Positions 13,301 to 44,099 of a DNA stretch of 64,000 bases are shown one piece after another; the first letter of the stretch is position 1; each line of letters starts with the position of its first letter. The notes beneath the pieces are model-generated. The model was not told the origin of the DNA and made no database searches. It saw only the letters and a list, made by a program, of their open reading frames with translations. The stretch lies in the NCBI GenBank assembly GCA_030549495.1, contig JAUIRK010000664.1, positions 85,001 to 149,000 on the forward strand. Reading direction: 5' to 3'. This DNA is from Nectonema munidae. Taxonomy: Eukaryota; Nematomorpha; Nectonematoida; Nectonematidae. A program made the position numbers and the translations under genes.

Positions 13301-16300
13301 TGAAAGCTTTGATTTGATTCGATTGTGGATAAAATATTATGCGATTTGAATTATATGTGTACAAAATTAATTAATTTGAGAAAGAAATTAAGAAAATACA
13401 CACAGTTAAAAATCTTTTTTCAAATTCCTTTTTCCTAAATGATTTATTTGGCATTCTTCTGGTTTAATTTCTTTAAATCCTGTCAAGCACAATTGTCGAC
13501 CAGTGTTCCATAAAATGAAATATTATGCTTTGAATTAAAAAAAGTCATTTAAAAAGATAGCAGATGATTCGTTTCCAAAATCTGAGCCTTAAAAGACTTA
13601 AATTCCTACGATTTACTTTAGGATTCGATCATTATTCGAGATGTTTGTAAGTGGCAAAGCTGTTTAAGAAAAATAATTATTCAAGACCGAATTAAAAAAT
13701 CCTACTTAAAAAATCGGAATCTTAAACTTTTTTTTGCATAAAAATTATATAATATATTAATTTTTTTCAGCTTAAAATGTTTTTTTTTATTTATAAGTCA
13801 ATTTTTTACTTTAAAAAGTCCATAATTTGATCATTTTCGGGGCAATTTATAACTATCCTGTTATAACGAAAAGATAAAATGATGCTGATATATTATATAT
13901 GGGAACAAAAACAATTTGAAATTGTGAGAAAAAAACCTTTACATTTATTACTCATGTAAAGAATAGTAGAAAAGACAAACATTTTGCGTTGCTATCTTTT
14001 TTCGCGCTTATTAACTACATGTGTTTCTTGCTCTTCTATCACTAATCTCAAAGCTGTGCTTGCTATCCTTCAGGTTTGATGAAAGTCAATATGAACCGCT
14101 TTAAAATTGTTCTTTATATGGATAAAATCCTACGCTTTTTTAAATCAATTTTTAATTCTATTTTCTCATATGTGACATCTCATCTAACAAAATCTGTCCT
14201 ACAATTTGGATGTTGTATTTTTCAGCAACATTTAAAGTATTTTAAGAGTTTAGCTTGAATTTAAGTATCTTGCATGCTCTCTTTTGCATTAACTTTCTTT
14301 AATAATCTTTATTTTTCTTTTTAATCCAAAACTTTATTTCCAATTTTAATCAGGTTTTGTGCAACAGAATCCAAGTTGTTTATTATTTTGATCGGAATTC
14401 TCCACACACAATTGTGATGTCATCTTCTGAATATGTAAACGCTAATGATAAAATTAAAAGAAGATAGCAAGAAAGACCTTTTTTAGTAAAATATCATCTA
14501 TTTCAACAGATAACACCCTCCCTGAACGAATATTAAAAAGAAAAATACTTAAAGTGTTAGCATTTTAAAATATTTTGAGAATGCGTTCGCCTTCCTAGTA
14601 GAACTTTAGGATGCAGTGAAAAAATAACAACACTTCTCATTTATCAATCGTCCAAATATCCAAGATCAAACTTTTCAATTATGTTATTTATTTATTTATT
14701 ATCACAATATGCTGAACGTTAAAGAGTTCTCTTTGAAAAAGTATTAAATTTTATTTGAAAAAAAATTTATAAAAAAACGAATTTTTATCATTTTTATGAA
14801 AACAATTTTTAAATGAACTTACCATGTCGTGCAAACTTACTTTTAGATTTTGGAAATAACTAAACTAAAAACTTTTTTTTGAAGATGTCTTGATTTGATA
14901 GGTTTAAAAAAGTATACTTATTTTTTATCTTAATCCAATTATAAATATAAAGAGTTGTGCTTCAGACATTTTTATAAAAGCAAAATTCTTGACTCCACCC
15001 GCAATAATGGCTTAACATGATCTTGGATAAGTTCATTGTTTCGAGATTGCATTTTTGGTTCATTGACATTTGAACATAGTTTCTATGAGACTGCTAGTCT
15101 TGCTTCTTCGTGAAACAGTTGATGTAATAAAAAGTACAAACTTTTTTCATTTATTTTAACCGTCCTGTCTTTATACAAAGGTTTCGTTTTTCCATAGCAC
15201 GTATGTATATAAAATAACAAAATAATAAAAACTGTAGTTGTTTTAGTATTACTATATAAAATTTAAAATGAATCCAATAGTTTTATTCTAAAACTTGGAA
15301 AGAGTAACATTCATTGCATAAAGTTTGTTCCTTGTATTTAACATAAAAATTCCATAATAATGTCAACTAAACTTCGTTTTGAAAATTAATGATTTTTTGT
15401 TGCCAAGTGTTATAAAATATTCCGTTATTTTGACAATAAAATATTCTCAGCCTGGGTTCAAAGGAGTGACAAAATATATCACTTCTAGACAATATTTTGC
15501 ATTTTCTTCAATGCAGTAGCGGATTCAGAGGAGGCAATCGCTCCTATCCCCTCCAAATTTTCCCCATATAAGTGCATAGTCCCATCAGAATTAGTTTCAT
15601 TTTCTGAATGAAGACTCGTATTTCAGATTCGTAAAATGAGATGAGGATTGTGTAACACAAGTAATACTCTAGACATGTTCACAACGATTTTGTGTTAAAA
15701 TTCAGAAAAAAATCATTTTTGAAAAAAATGTTGTAAAATCTCGCGTGGAAAATTTACTTCTAGATTCGCCTCTGGTTCAAAGAATGTCAAATCAATAAGG
15801 AATGACACTATTAAATCAAAAGTGGATGAATTAGTTATTAATATTTGAAAATAATATATCTGACGAATGTGTCCATTAACTTGAAAGAATATAAAAATAA
15901 AAAAATTATTATTATAAAAGGACACTATCAAAACTTTATTTATGCAAAAGTTTCGACTCAAATGTCTTTATCAAGGATATAGAAATTATAAAAGCTTTTT
16001 ATATAAAGACTTTCATTCGTGTGAAAAACGTTTGCACAAACAAAGTTTTCAAAGTGTCGTTTTAATAATTTTTCAATTTATTTTATTTTTATTCTCTTTC
16101 AAGTTTGTCATTCAGTGCTAGTTGGCATACTTTTTAGATAACTTTCCACTTAGTTAGTTTGCTCCTTTGAATTTCCAAATTTTTATCATGTCACTACTTT
16201 AAATTTGTGTATTTTTTTTTTCTCACTCTTTTGAGCTATCACTCCTTTGACAGTAACCACGTCAGCCTATATATCAGAGGTCTGGCATAACCTTTTGGGA

Positions 16301-18267
16301 TACTCTAACCATAAATCTAAAAAATCTAATTCTTTTTGCAAATATATTATAAAAATAACAATTTTTAACCCTAACCATAAGCTAAAAACCTCTTATTAGT
16401 GACATAGTTAGACTAGAAAATGTAATTGCTTCTCTATCTCTTTTCAAAAACACAATAACTTATACCAAATTGTGTTCCTATGTTTTTTGACTTTCGACCA
16501 TTTTTCTGACATTTCAATTCGTTGATTAATTGAGAAATGTGTGATTTAAAATCGTGGAAATTGCAAAAATATAAGTAATAACTTTCGTAACATCGTCTCC
16601 TCGAATGAGTTATATCAAATCTTAAATCTAGGAAAATATGATCAGAAAGTTGAATTTGAAAGCATTCGTTAAACAAAAATAAAGAACTTTGCTCTCATCT
16701 TAAATCAAGAGAGAAACTTTATTTCAACTTTTTCTTCGAAACTTCGAGGTCAGCTTTGGAAGATGTAGAAACAAGAGGTAGTTCGCTCACTAATTTCTCG
16801 TCTTTATTAGCAACTTTATTTTATTTTTTAATTCTTCACTACTGTATGGGCTGCTTCCAAAAAGAAGGAATAAAATTTTTCCTGTTTTGTTTTATTTTTA
16901 TCACGCGTATTTGTGAAAAAAAGCAATCTCCTCCTTTCATTTTTTATCATTAGGGAAATTGTATATACCATTTTAAAGAATATTAATCTTACAAAATCGA
17001 TTACAGGAATCAGATTAAACCCTTGCACCAACATTTTTGCACTTTATTTCAATATTGGAAAAGTGAAAATTTAATCTTCATCCCATGCTATAGCAATTTT
17101 TGACAGTCTTCTATCATTTTTAACAATGGAGACATTTTTTATCCTTTCCGGCCCAAGAAGTTTAGACCGCGGGCCTTTGCCATGTCCTCCTCCTCTATAT
17201 TGAGATCTCTGTTTGATGTCCATAGCGGAATACAACCTAGCATACCTGACACATGTTAAACTCCTCGAAACTAATTCACATCACAGATAAGTCCTATTTT
17301 AAACATAGAGTGGATCCTGTATTAACCGCTCTGAGAAGCACATTTTTTAACTTTCATTTTATTGACACAGCGATTTCATACTGCTCATCAAACGGTTGAG
17401 AGAATGCTAATGAGATTCATACAAAGTGTGGCCGAACTTTTGGCCAAACGCACATTTCACCCAAAATGAATGTATATACACTTTGACAAGTTTTGCAGAC
17501 GTCGGTCGCTTTACTTCTAATAACTTTTCAAACTTATGCTCTATACAAGCAAGCTATTTTTTATTTTCTTTTGTTATTCATAACTTCTTTACATAAATTA
17601 TGCCATGAATCATTTTATCTACTAGAAGTTACATGACAAATGGTCCATTCGACCAAATGTCCTTTTGCTAAAATCTTGTTCTCCCAAATGTCCATCGTCT
17701 AAATGCCCATTCGGCCAAATATCGGTTGACCAAATGTCCGAGTACCATACAAAGTGATCTTTGTGAAAATGAAGGGATTATAAGTTCAACAAGGATTAAT
17801 TGAAACTGATCGTTATATAGAGGAGGTGGTAGTTTAATAGAGAAGGTCGTAGAATCACGTTTCACTACATATGGCATTCGTATAATTTGAGTGTTCTACC
17901 TGCTTTATTTATGATCCCGGAAATTTGTACTTTACCTAGATTTTCTTCGTGTATCAGTTTGGAGAGTGCAACCTTCAAACTTTGGGCCATTCTTCTTCGC
18001 CTGCTTCTCGTCATGTTCACACTTTTTTCCGCCCTCCTAATCCCCTACTTCAACACCCTTATGGGCCTGATCGGATCCTTCACGGGAACGATGCTTTCCT
18101 TCGTTCTTCCGGCCTACTTCCACTTAAAGATAAAGAATAAAAGCTTAAATTCGGCACAAAAGTGCGTAGACATTTTGATTATCTCTTTTGGCTTATTCCT
18201 AGGCAGTACTGGCATGTTTTACTCTTCCCATTCTTTGATCCACAAGCTCAAAGATTCCTCCTCTTGA
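1012..18267 (+). CDS. VGAT: Vesicular GABA/glycine transporter, VGAT (SLC32A1, unc-47 type), seven coding exons
   Basis: This gene encodes the proton antiporter that loads GABA (and glycine) into synaptic vesicles of inhibitory neurons. Exons 1012-1317, 2283-2409, 4127-4291, 6510-6686, 8028-8208, 12534-12722 and 17940-18267 join without a stop into 490 residues, near the usual 480-550. Seen in the sequence: a hydrophilic, acidic N-terminal tail of about 95 residues, then family blocks WQAGWNVTNAIQGMFIV, GLPYAVL-like SLPYAVLNGG, NAAQIIELLMTCILYIV, FPVSMGVIVFSYTSHIFLP, VVKALLSYPLPYFAAAE and LMGLIGSFTGT, with about ten hydrophobic segments of the amino acid/auxin permease fold. The ATG at 1012 is the first in frame after a stop at 1000-1002, but that stop may be intronic, so the N-terminus is the weak point. 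It runs tail to tail with the sugar transporter gene. Intron 2 uses a GC donor. Family assignment is secure; neuronal role is inferred from the family. Confidence 0.93.
1950..2035. repeat. Probable hAT-type transposon end
   Basis: The stretch GACGACCCCAAG ... GGCAACCCC ... GGGTTGGGAACCCCTGAG is the usual terminal sequence of hAT elements (a CAGGGGTTCCCAACCC-type end read inward). Only one end is visible in VGAT intron 1; similar ends sit at about 37065-37130 and 59866-59960. Confidence 0.45.
2283..2409 (+). CDS. VGAT: VGAT coding exon 2 (first membrane segments, GC splice donor)
   Basis: Acceptor TTTTTCTTAG ends at 2282. The exon reads GMFIVSLPYAVLNGG and a second hydrophobic stretch ending CLYE. 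It ends in phase 1 at 2409 and the intron begins GCAAGT at 2410: a GC-AG intron with otherwise perfect donor consensus AG|GCAAGT. No GT in reach keeps the frame and the family alignment. Confidence 0.9.
2871..3087. repeat. Foldback element, copy A (VGAT intron 2)
   Basis: An inverted-repeat element. The left arm starts TATATACCATTT and runs through AAATTGTC/TTTTTTC motifs; the right arm has four to five tandem 20-base units of the type AATTTAGAACTAAAAAAAG and ends near ATGGAATATATACC. The centre, TTTTGTATTTTAGAAAGAG, matches the centre of copy B. No coding capacity. Arms pair over about 90 bases with mismatches, so the intron RNA could fold into a long hairpin. Confidence 0.75.
4127..4291 (+). 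CDS. VGAT: VGAT coding exon 3
   Basis: Acceptor TCTCGTTTAG ends at 4126; the exon supplies AT to complete Asp with the G of exon 2. It carries YVEVAEEVLGSRFGGKIVN and the highly conserved AAQIIELLMTCILYIVICGD membrane segment. It ends phase 1 at 4291 with donor GTGCTT. Confidence 0.93.
5992..6432. mobile_element. MITE-like element with GGGACAAAATCCC ends (VGAT intron 3)
   Basis: Left end GGGACAAAATCCCCGAA at 5992 and right end TTCAGGGATTTTGTCCC to 6432 are inverted copies about 440 bases apart. Next to the left end the motif ACAAAATCC recurs four times in 85 bases. No transposase frame. Class is unknown; the inverted ends and non-coding interior support a non-autonomous DNA element. Confidence 0.6.
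6510..6686 (+). CDS. VGAT: VGAT coding exon 4
   Basis: Acceptor TTTTTCCCGTAG ends at 6509. It encodes SINSLWWMSLLVTFLLPCAF, then TVSKLSFGCGLAHLAVNFIF, the counterpart of the KAVSKFSLLCTLAHFVINI block of human VGAT. It ends phase 1 at 6686 with donor GTAAGT. Confidence 0.92.
7713..7922. repeat. Foldback element, copy B (VGAT intron 4)
   Basis: Best-kept member of the family. The left end is TATATACCATTTTTACTCC and the right end AATTTAGAACTAAAAATGG followed by TATATA; the arms are mutual inverted repeats made of tandem 19-21 base units (AATTTAGAACTAAAAAAAG type, four on the right arm). The loop is around TTTTGTATACAAAAGAGAG. Confidence 0.8.
8028..8208 (+). CDS. VGAT: VGAT coding exon 5
   Basis: Acceptor TCTTTACAG ends at 8027; AA completes Gln. 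It encodes DVKIKIDIWNFPVSMGVIVF and SYTSHIFLPPLEG, the most conserved block of the family, then WSHIAAAIFKALFG. It ends phase 2 at 8208 with donor GTACTT. Confidence 0.94.
8512..8700 (-). mobile_element. LINE 3'-end fragment (RTE-like reverse transcriptase C-terminus)
   Basis: On the minus strand the frame reads RRSRGRQRKRWKDGLMNQL, KLHGLTEENAQKRK and PPTPNLGTRSKKKKKNK, the GRP-x-RWKD-type C-terminus typical of RTE-clade endonuclease-reverse transcriptases, then a (GAA)n tail (TTCTTC on plus). Only the last 60 or so residues are present: a 5'-truncated insertion. The same 3' motif, CCTTGTCCCCAAGTTGGGG, recurs at 46548. Confidence 0.65.
9163..9320 (+). mobile_element. tRNA-derived SINE, decayed copy
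   Basis: GGCGAGTAAGGTT (A-box side), then GGTCTTGGGTTCGATCCCGC (B-box), then CAATTGCCCCTTCTCGGTGAA and a TTTATCTTTACC tail, in the same order as the better copies at 10088-10237 and 43822-43970. The middle is altered, so it is old. Confidence 0.65.
10088..10237 (-). mobile_element. tRNA-derived SINE with 15-bp target-site duplication
   Basis: Read on the minus strand: GGGGCGTGAGTAGGTTGGGT, AGAGCG (A-box), GTCTTGGGTTCGAATCCCGC (B-box), a tRNA-unrelated body with GATACAAGCGGCC and TTCTCGATGAAAACACCC, and an AGGTACCTTTACC tail. It is bounded by GGAAATATTTTGTAT (10073-10087) and GGAAATGTTTTGTAT (10238-10252), a 15-base duplication with one mismatch. Not a functional tRNA: no acceptor stem closes it. 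Confidence 0.88.
10366..11753 (-). mobile_element. Decayed hAT DNA transposon with BED-finger transposase
   Basis: The minus strand encodes, from high to low coordinate, a BED zinc finger (VYCIHCDKSFTYHGSNTSLT with HHLQNKH, about 11400-11569), then SDFWTSLGNESYCGIIGDW and VIVTDNARNMTSAVIQAGF followed by PCLAHSLEF, diagnostic of hAT/ZBED transposases. The frame is broken by several stops and shifts and the C-terminal dimerisation region is not visible. Ends AAGGCTGGTAACGATTAAT (left) and ATTAATCTTTAAATTCCACA then GCTCT (right) are imperfect inverted repeats typical of hAT. It lies in VGAT intron 5 on the opposite strand. Confidence 0.8.
12534..12722 (+). CDS. VGAT: VGAT coding exon 6
   Basis: Acceptor TATCATTCAG ends at 12533; C completes Gly. 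It encodes YIGFITFSENTQEEISNNL and NIILVVKALLSYPLPYFAAA, matching human VFLVAKALLSYPLPFFAAVE. It ends phase 2 at 12722 with donor GTAAGA. Confidence 0.93.
12723..17939. other. VGAT intron 6, no gene seen
   Basis: A 5.2-kb AT-rich intron. Recognisable pieces: AAAGTCCATTTTT/AAAAGTCAAT low-complexity units near 12945, 13035 and 13795 (also 18955-19110 outside the gene); one end of a CAGTAGCGGATTCAGAGG-type element near 15513; TATATACCATTTT near 16971, a lone foldback end; and the CCAAATGTCC repeat at 17640-17745. No exon or RNA gene recognised. Confidence 0.5.
17640..17745. repeat. Degenerate tandem repeat of CCAAATGTCC units
   Basis: Motifs CGACCAAATGTCC, CCCAAATGTCC, CTAAATGCCC, CGGCCAAATATC and TTGACCAAATGTCC follow each other with a period near 15-18 bases. 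More distant units (TTGGCCAAACG, CACCCAAAATG) lie at 17420-17470. No coding role seen. Confidence 0.6.
17940..18267 (+). CDS. VGAT: VGAT coding exon 7 (C-terminal, with stop)
   Basis: Acceptor TTTACCTAG ends at 17939; A completes Leu. It encodes LRLLLVMFTLFSALLIPYF, then LMGLIGSFTGTMLSFVLPAY and a last hydrophobic segment before a short lumenal tail ending SLIHKLKDSSS and TGA at 18265-18267. The exon is richer in GC than its surroundings, as expected for coding DNA. Confidence 0.92.
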
Positions 18268-18355
18268 AATTCAGCCATTCAAGATTTTTCAGAACTGATT
18301 AATGTGTGTTGTTGTAAATAATGTCATTCTATTCCGTTCTATGCATCTATCCACA

Positions 18356-18361
18356 AATAAA
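18356..18361 (+). terminator. Poly-A signal AATAAA of VGAT
   Basis: AATAAA lies 89 bases after the VGAT stop codon, the first perfect hexamer downstream, with a TG/T-rich stretch after it. Inferred from position only. Confidence 0.6.
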
Positions 18362-18367
18362 AAAATG

Positions 18368-20249
18368 TTTCTCACTTAATGCTTGAAGTCGACATTAAAG
18401 TTTAAAGCTCATTTTACGGTTCATTGAAAACAAAATCGCTAAAAATTAAATTCTTTGAATTTTTTATAAAAAATTAATAAAACTGTTAGAGATCAGTGCA
18501 AATATATTTTTCAGGTGATTTATTTATTTCATCTAATTTATTAGATATATCTAAGATGTTTTATTTGTAAATGAAATCTAACTGTTTTAAGCCTAAAGCT
18601 TTACACAAAAGTATCAATATGATAATGCTTTAAAATTTGATCCAAAAATGGCAATAATTCTCTGATACTCTACATATACATTCCTCATTCCCGTCTCTCT
18701 GAGTAGATTTGTTCATTCTCACCGATGAATATTTCTCTATATTTTGCACCTTGTTCATTTTTTTGTACATCTCTTCTACTCTTTCACGTTATGCGATTCC
18801 AGTGAAGTTCGCCTTCATTTGTTTCATCCAGATGTGGCTTAAAATTCTTGTAAATTAAATTTTTTTATCACTATTCTGCTACTCTTTTTCTTTCTTTTTT
18901 TACCAATATATTTCATGTGATTTCATTTCATATGTGATAACTAGAGCGAACAAAAGTCAATAAATTCAAAAAGTCCATTTTAAAAAAAAAGAAAAAAAAT
19001 CATTGTAAAGCAATTTTAAAAGAATTTGAACTATATTTTCTTCTGTTTTTTTGGATTTTACAACAAAGTCAATAAAAAGTCAAAATTTTATTTTGTGTAA
19101 AAGAAAACCAAAAATTAAAATGTTTTCAATGATTATTTCATGTTTAATTAGTAATTATGGTTCATAACTTGAAGTTACACTTTTATTTTAAAGTTTTAGT
19201 TTTGTTGTTGAATAAAACGCTGAAATAAAGTAGGGAAGATATAAAAATAAAATTTTCGAAGAAAATATCTTATAAACATTTTTTTGAAGATAAACTCCTT
19301 CCAGCACAAATAAAAGCAGAAAATTGAAGAATTTTTTCTTCTATTTTTTTAAATTTTTTTACTTCATAAAGTTCAAAAATAAGTTTTTTTAGTTCAACAA
19401 AAATTTAAAAAGCTCTTTCTAAAAAATAAATATATTAAATATTACTTTTAAAGTACAGTTATTTTACACAAAATTTGTAAGTCTTTTTTTATTAATCTAA
19501 TATAATCTAAGAAATGAGGAGTCTTTTTAAATAAAAAAAATTTAAATCTTACTTTAGGTCAAAAATTTTGTGCAATAAGTCAAAAAATTTTGCTTATAAA
19601 GTAAAAAAAATGGGATTTTTTAGGTGAAAAATTATTTGCTATGATGATAATATATTTCCAATTTTTGCTACATTTGTATTGAAAGATCACATTTGCCCAT
19701 ATGTTTTTCGAAATAATTAATTTTGAAAAAAGTATTATATGAAATTTTGACAATTTTTCAGCAATTCATTGAATTTTATTTTTACAAAGTCATCCTTGCA
19801 CTCCTAACGCTGCTTTCATTGTTTAATGAATTTAAGCGCCTACAGATTTTAGACTACTGTATTTTAAATGGAAAAGGCGGAATAAAAAAGACGAATTCAA
19901 AATGGAAAAAACGAATTTGAGTTTCATATAAATATACTTATACGTCTGTGTGTGCCTTTTGTGTAATCACACGATGCTTTGAATACTGTGGTAGGTAACA
20001 AATAATTCTATCCTATTTGATGAAATGAATTAATTAAATTTAAAGGAATTTAATTGGATAGAATTAATTGGAAGATGATGAAGCCTAACCAAAGGATATG
20101 GGGTAGATTTTGTGAAGCGCAAGCTTCAAAAAGTGTGATGAATACAAAACAATTTGGTTGAATTTATAAATTTAATGATTTAAACGGATTTAATTGGTTA
20201 TAATTAATTGGATGATGGTGATGATGAAAGGGGGTGACGATGAATCTTT
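18368..20249. other. Intergenic region between two convergent genes
   Basis: About 1.9 kb of strongly AT-rich DNA between the tail of VGAT and the tail of the SLC2A gene, with AAAAAGTCAATAAAAAGTC units and homopolymer A/T runs. The ATTAAA at 20171-20176 (minus-strand reading) may be the poly-A signal of the sugar transporter. No gene seen. Confidence 0.45.
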
Positions 20250-42055
<21,806 letters not shown>

Positions 42056-43229
42056 CTAGAACAAAAAAAAGAAATCATCTAAAAAAATGAACTAAAATGC
42101 AGAAATCTTTAGAAAATTATTGATGAAGACTTCTGTTCAAAAATAGGTGATGAACAAGGTTTCTTCTAAATTGTTCACGATATACTAAAACTTTTTCATG
42201 TATTTTGAGCGGTTCTTTCATAATTATGTCAATAATATTCAAGTTATGTCATAGACTTGCAAAAGAAGTTAGTCAAAATGTGTAGCAGTTTGGTAACATT
42301 TCAATTGTAAATGGAAAATTTTGTACGTTTTAAACATTCTATACTTTGTATATTTAAAAAGTTATCTGTTTTTTCACTTGAGGGGTGTTGGAGTTCTGAT
42401 TGGATAAATAATTTTGAATAATTTTTTATCATAAGATTTAGAATTCCTTGAATAAATTCTGACAATTCAAATGAAAGGCTTGGATCTGATTGGTTAAAAT
42501 TTATTTATTTTCAACCATTCCAACATGTTGAATATAAATACGAGCAACATTGAGAACCGGATAAGCTATAAAATAAATATTATCTGATATTAATGCGAAT
42601 TATAACCATAAATTATTAACAGAAAGTATTATTTAATTTTTAAAGCGAAAGAAGTGCAAAGAATTATTAAATTTTTGAGTTTGTGTATGTGAGTGAATTT
42701 TTACTAAGATTAATTAAAAAGTGAGAAAATTTGTAAAATGATTTATGCAGAAAATTTTATATAACTTAAAAAATTTTGGATAGTAAAAAAATCTATTTTA
42801 AAAATATATGCACATCTATCTACTAAAATAACTATTTGAAATAAATAAGGAGGCAGGCAAATATAAAAGAGCAATACTTAATTTTAAGAAAGGGGTCATA
42901 GTCGAATGCTTCCACCTACCTCCCCCCTTTAAATATGCCCCTGCATATGTATCACGCAAAAAATAAGTTTCTACTTACTCGAAAGATCTACAGACTAGCA
43001 TAAATGTCGGGATTTCATCTTAGCGGCTCCATCAGGCATTTTGAAAAATCCAAATTTTGATGTAATTGTTTATTACATAAGTGTCTGAGCCAATCTGCAC
43101 CATCGGAAAGGTTTTTTTTTTATTACACTTTATAATTTGTTATTTTTTTATGCATTTTTTCTTGAATAAATCTTTCTTCTTCTATTAAAATGTTAGTGGG
43201 AAATATCTTTGTCCTACCTCTAGAATTTG

Positions 43230-43330
43230 CCTTTACCATAACACTAACCTCAACACTAACACTGACCCTGCCTCTTATTAATAATAACCCTAACCTCAAC
43301 ACCAAGCCAAATTTTGTTACTGGTCCTAAT
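43230..43330. repeat. Degenerate CCTAACC-type repeat
   Basis: ACACTAACCTCAACACTAAC, AACCCTAACCTCAACACC and, further on, CCAACCCTAACCC at 43490-43503. Telomere-like in look, but irregular; a similar patch (ACTAACTTTAATACTAAC, CCCTAATCCTAACC) lies at 34740-34795. Probably low-complexity sequence, not an internal telomere. Confidence 0.4.
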
Positions 43331-43541
43331 CTTGAGAGTAAGTTTTTACAAGTTTACCCATTAAAGTCCATTCTAAGTAGATCGTTTTGTATAAATCTTA
43401 TTGCATCCCATTAAAATTCGACATCGTCTACACCGCATTTATAGGTCTTCAAACGATTTTAGTAGATGAATGTTAACAGTAAATTTAACGCCAACCCTAA
43501 CCCAAAATCTCAGCACGCTAACCCATAATCGCTGCAAATGT

Positions 43542-43655
43542 CATAGTGGTAGGAGTATGGGGTCTCCTACTCCTACTGGATCTACTACACCTACTCCTGG
43601 TAGGAGTAGATCCACTACTCCTACTGGATCTACTCCTACCTGGATCTACTGGGTT
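43542..43655. repeat. Minisatellite of CTACTCCTACTGGAT units
   Basis: Units CTCCTACTCCTACTGGATC, TACTACACCTACTCC, TGGTAGGAGTAGATCC (inverted), CTACTCCTACTGGATC and CTACTCCTACCTGGATC; direct and inverted copies mix, so it can form hairpins. It runs straight into a tRNA B-box-like TGGGTTCGATTCC at 43649. Confidence 0.7.
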
Positions 43656-43821
43656 CGATTCCTGATAGTAACTATCCTTACCATCTGTCCAGCTATATGG
43701 AAGATTATCTTCCTTTGGTTGCGATACAAATCATATAAAAGTCGCGACTAACTTTAGAATATAGTTCAAAAAATATTTTATACCAATGTTCCCAAAAGAA
43801 AGGCACATGAGATCTTACTCA

Positions 43822-43970
43822 AAAGGGGCGTGAGTAAGGTTGGTTAGATGCTGGATTCGATAACTCAAGGTCTTGGGTTCGATCCTACATCAAGCTTGCT
43901 TTCCTCATAGTTCGATACAAGCAGCGCAATTGTGCCTTTTCGATGAAACACCCTACGGTACCATTACCAT
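43822..43970 (+). mobile_element. tRNA-derived SINE
   Basis: GGGGCGTGAGTAAGGTTGGT, then GGTCTTGGGTTCGATCCTAC (B-box), AGTTCGATACAAGCAGC, TTTTCGATGAAACACCC and tail TACGGTACCATTACC. Same family and order as 10088-10237 and 61187-61502. Flanks CTTACTCAA and TTACTCTCAA may be the target duplication. Confidence 0.85.
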
Positions 43971-44070
43971 TACTCTCAATAGAATTAAATAGGAATTAGG
44001 AAAGTCGTCTTCTTTGTTGGTCATTAAATTGCTTAATACGATGTACAAATGTTCAATTTCGCCAAACTTT

Positions 44071-44096
44071 ACACACACACACATATATATATATAT
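44071..44096. repeat. (AC)n(AT)n microsatellite
   Basis: ACACACACACAC followed by ATATATATATATAT. Confidence 0.75.
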
Positions 44097-44099
44097 TTC

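Noticed and set aside
42985-43045. MPDGAAKMKSRHLC as first exon of the sugar transporter
   Set aside because: A stop precedes the good donor GTAAGT at about 42979, and no phase joins it to the exon at 42055. It could be a noncoding 5' exon at most.
43230-43503. Interstitial telomere from CCCTAACC motifs
   Set aside because: Units are irregular and few, and arthropod telomeres are usually TTAGG; best treated as low-complexity sequence.
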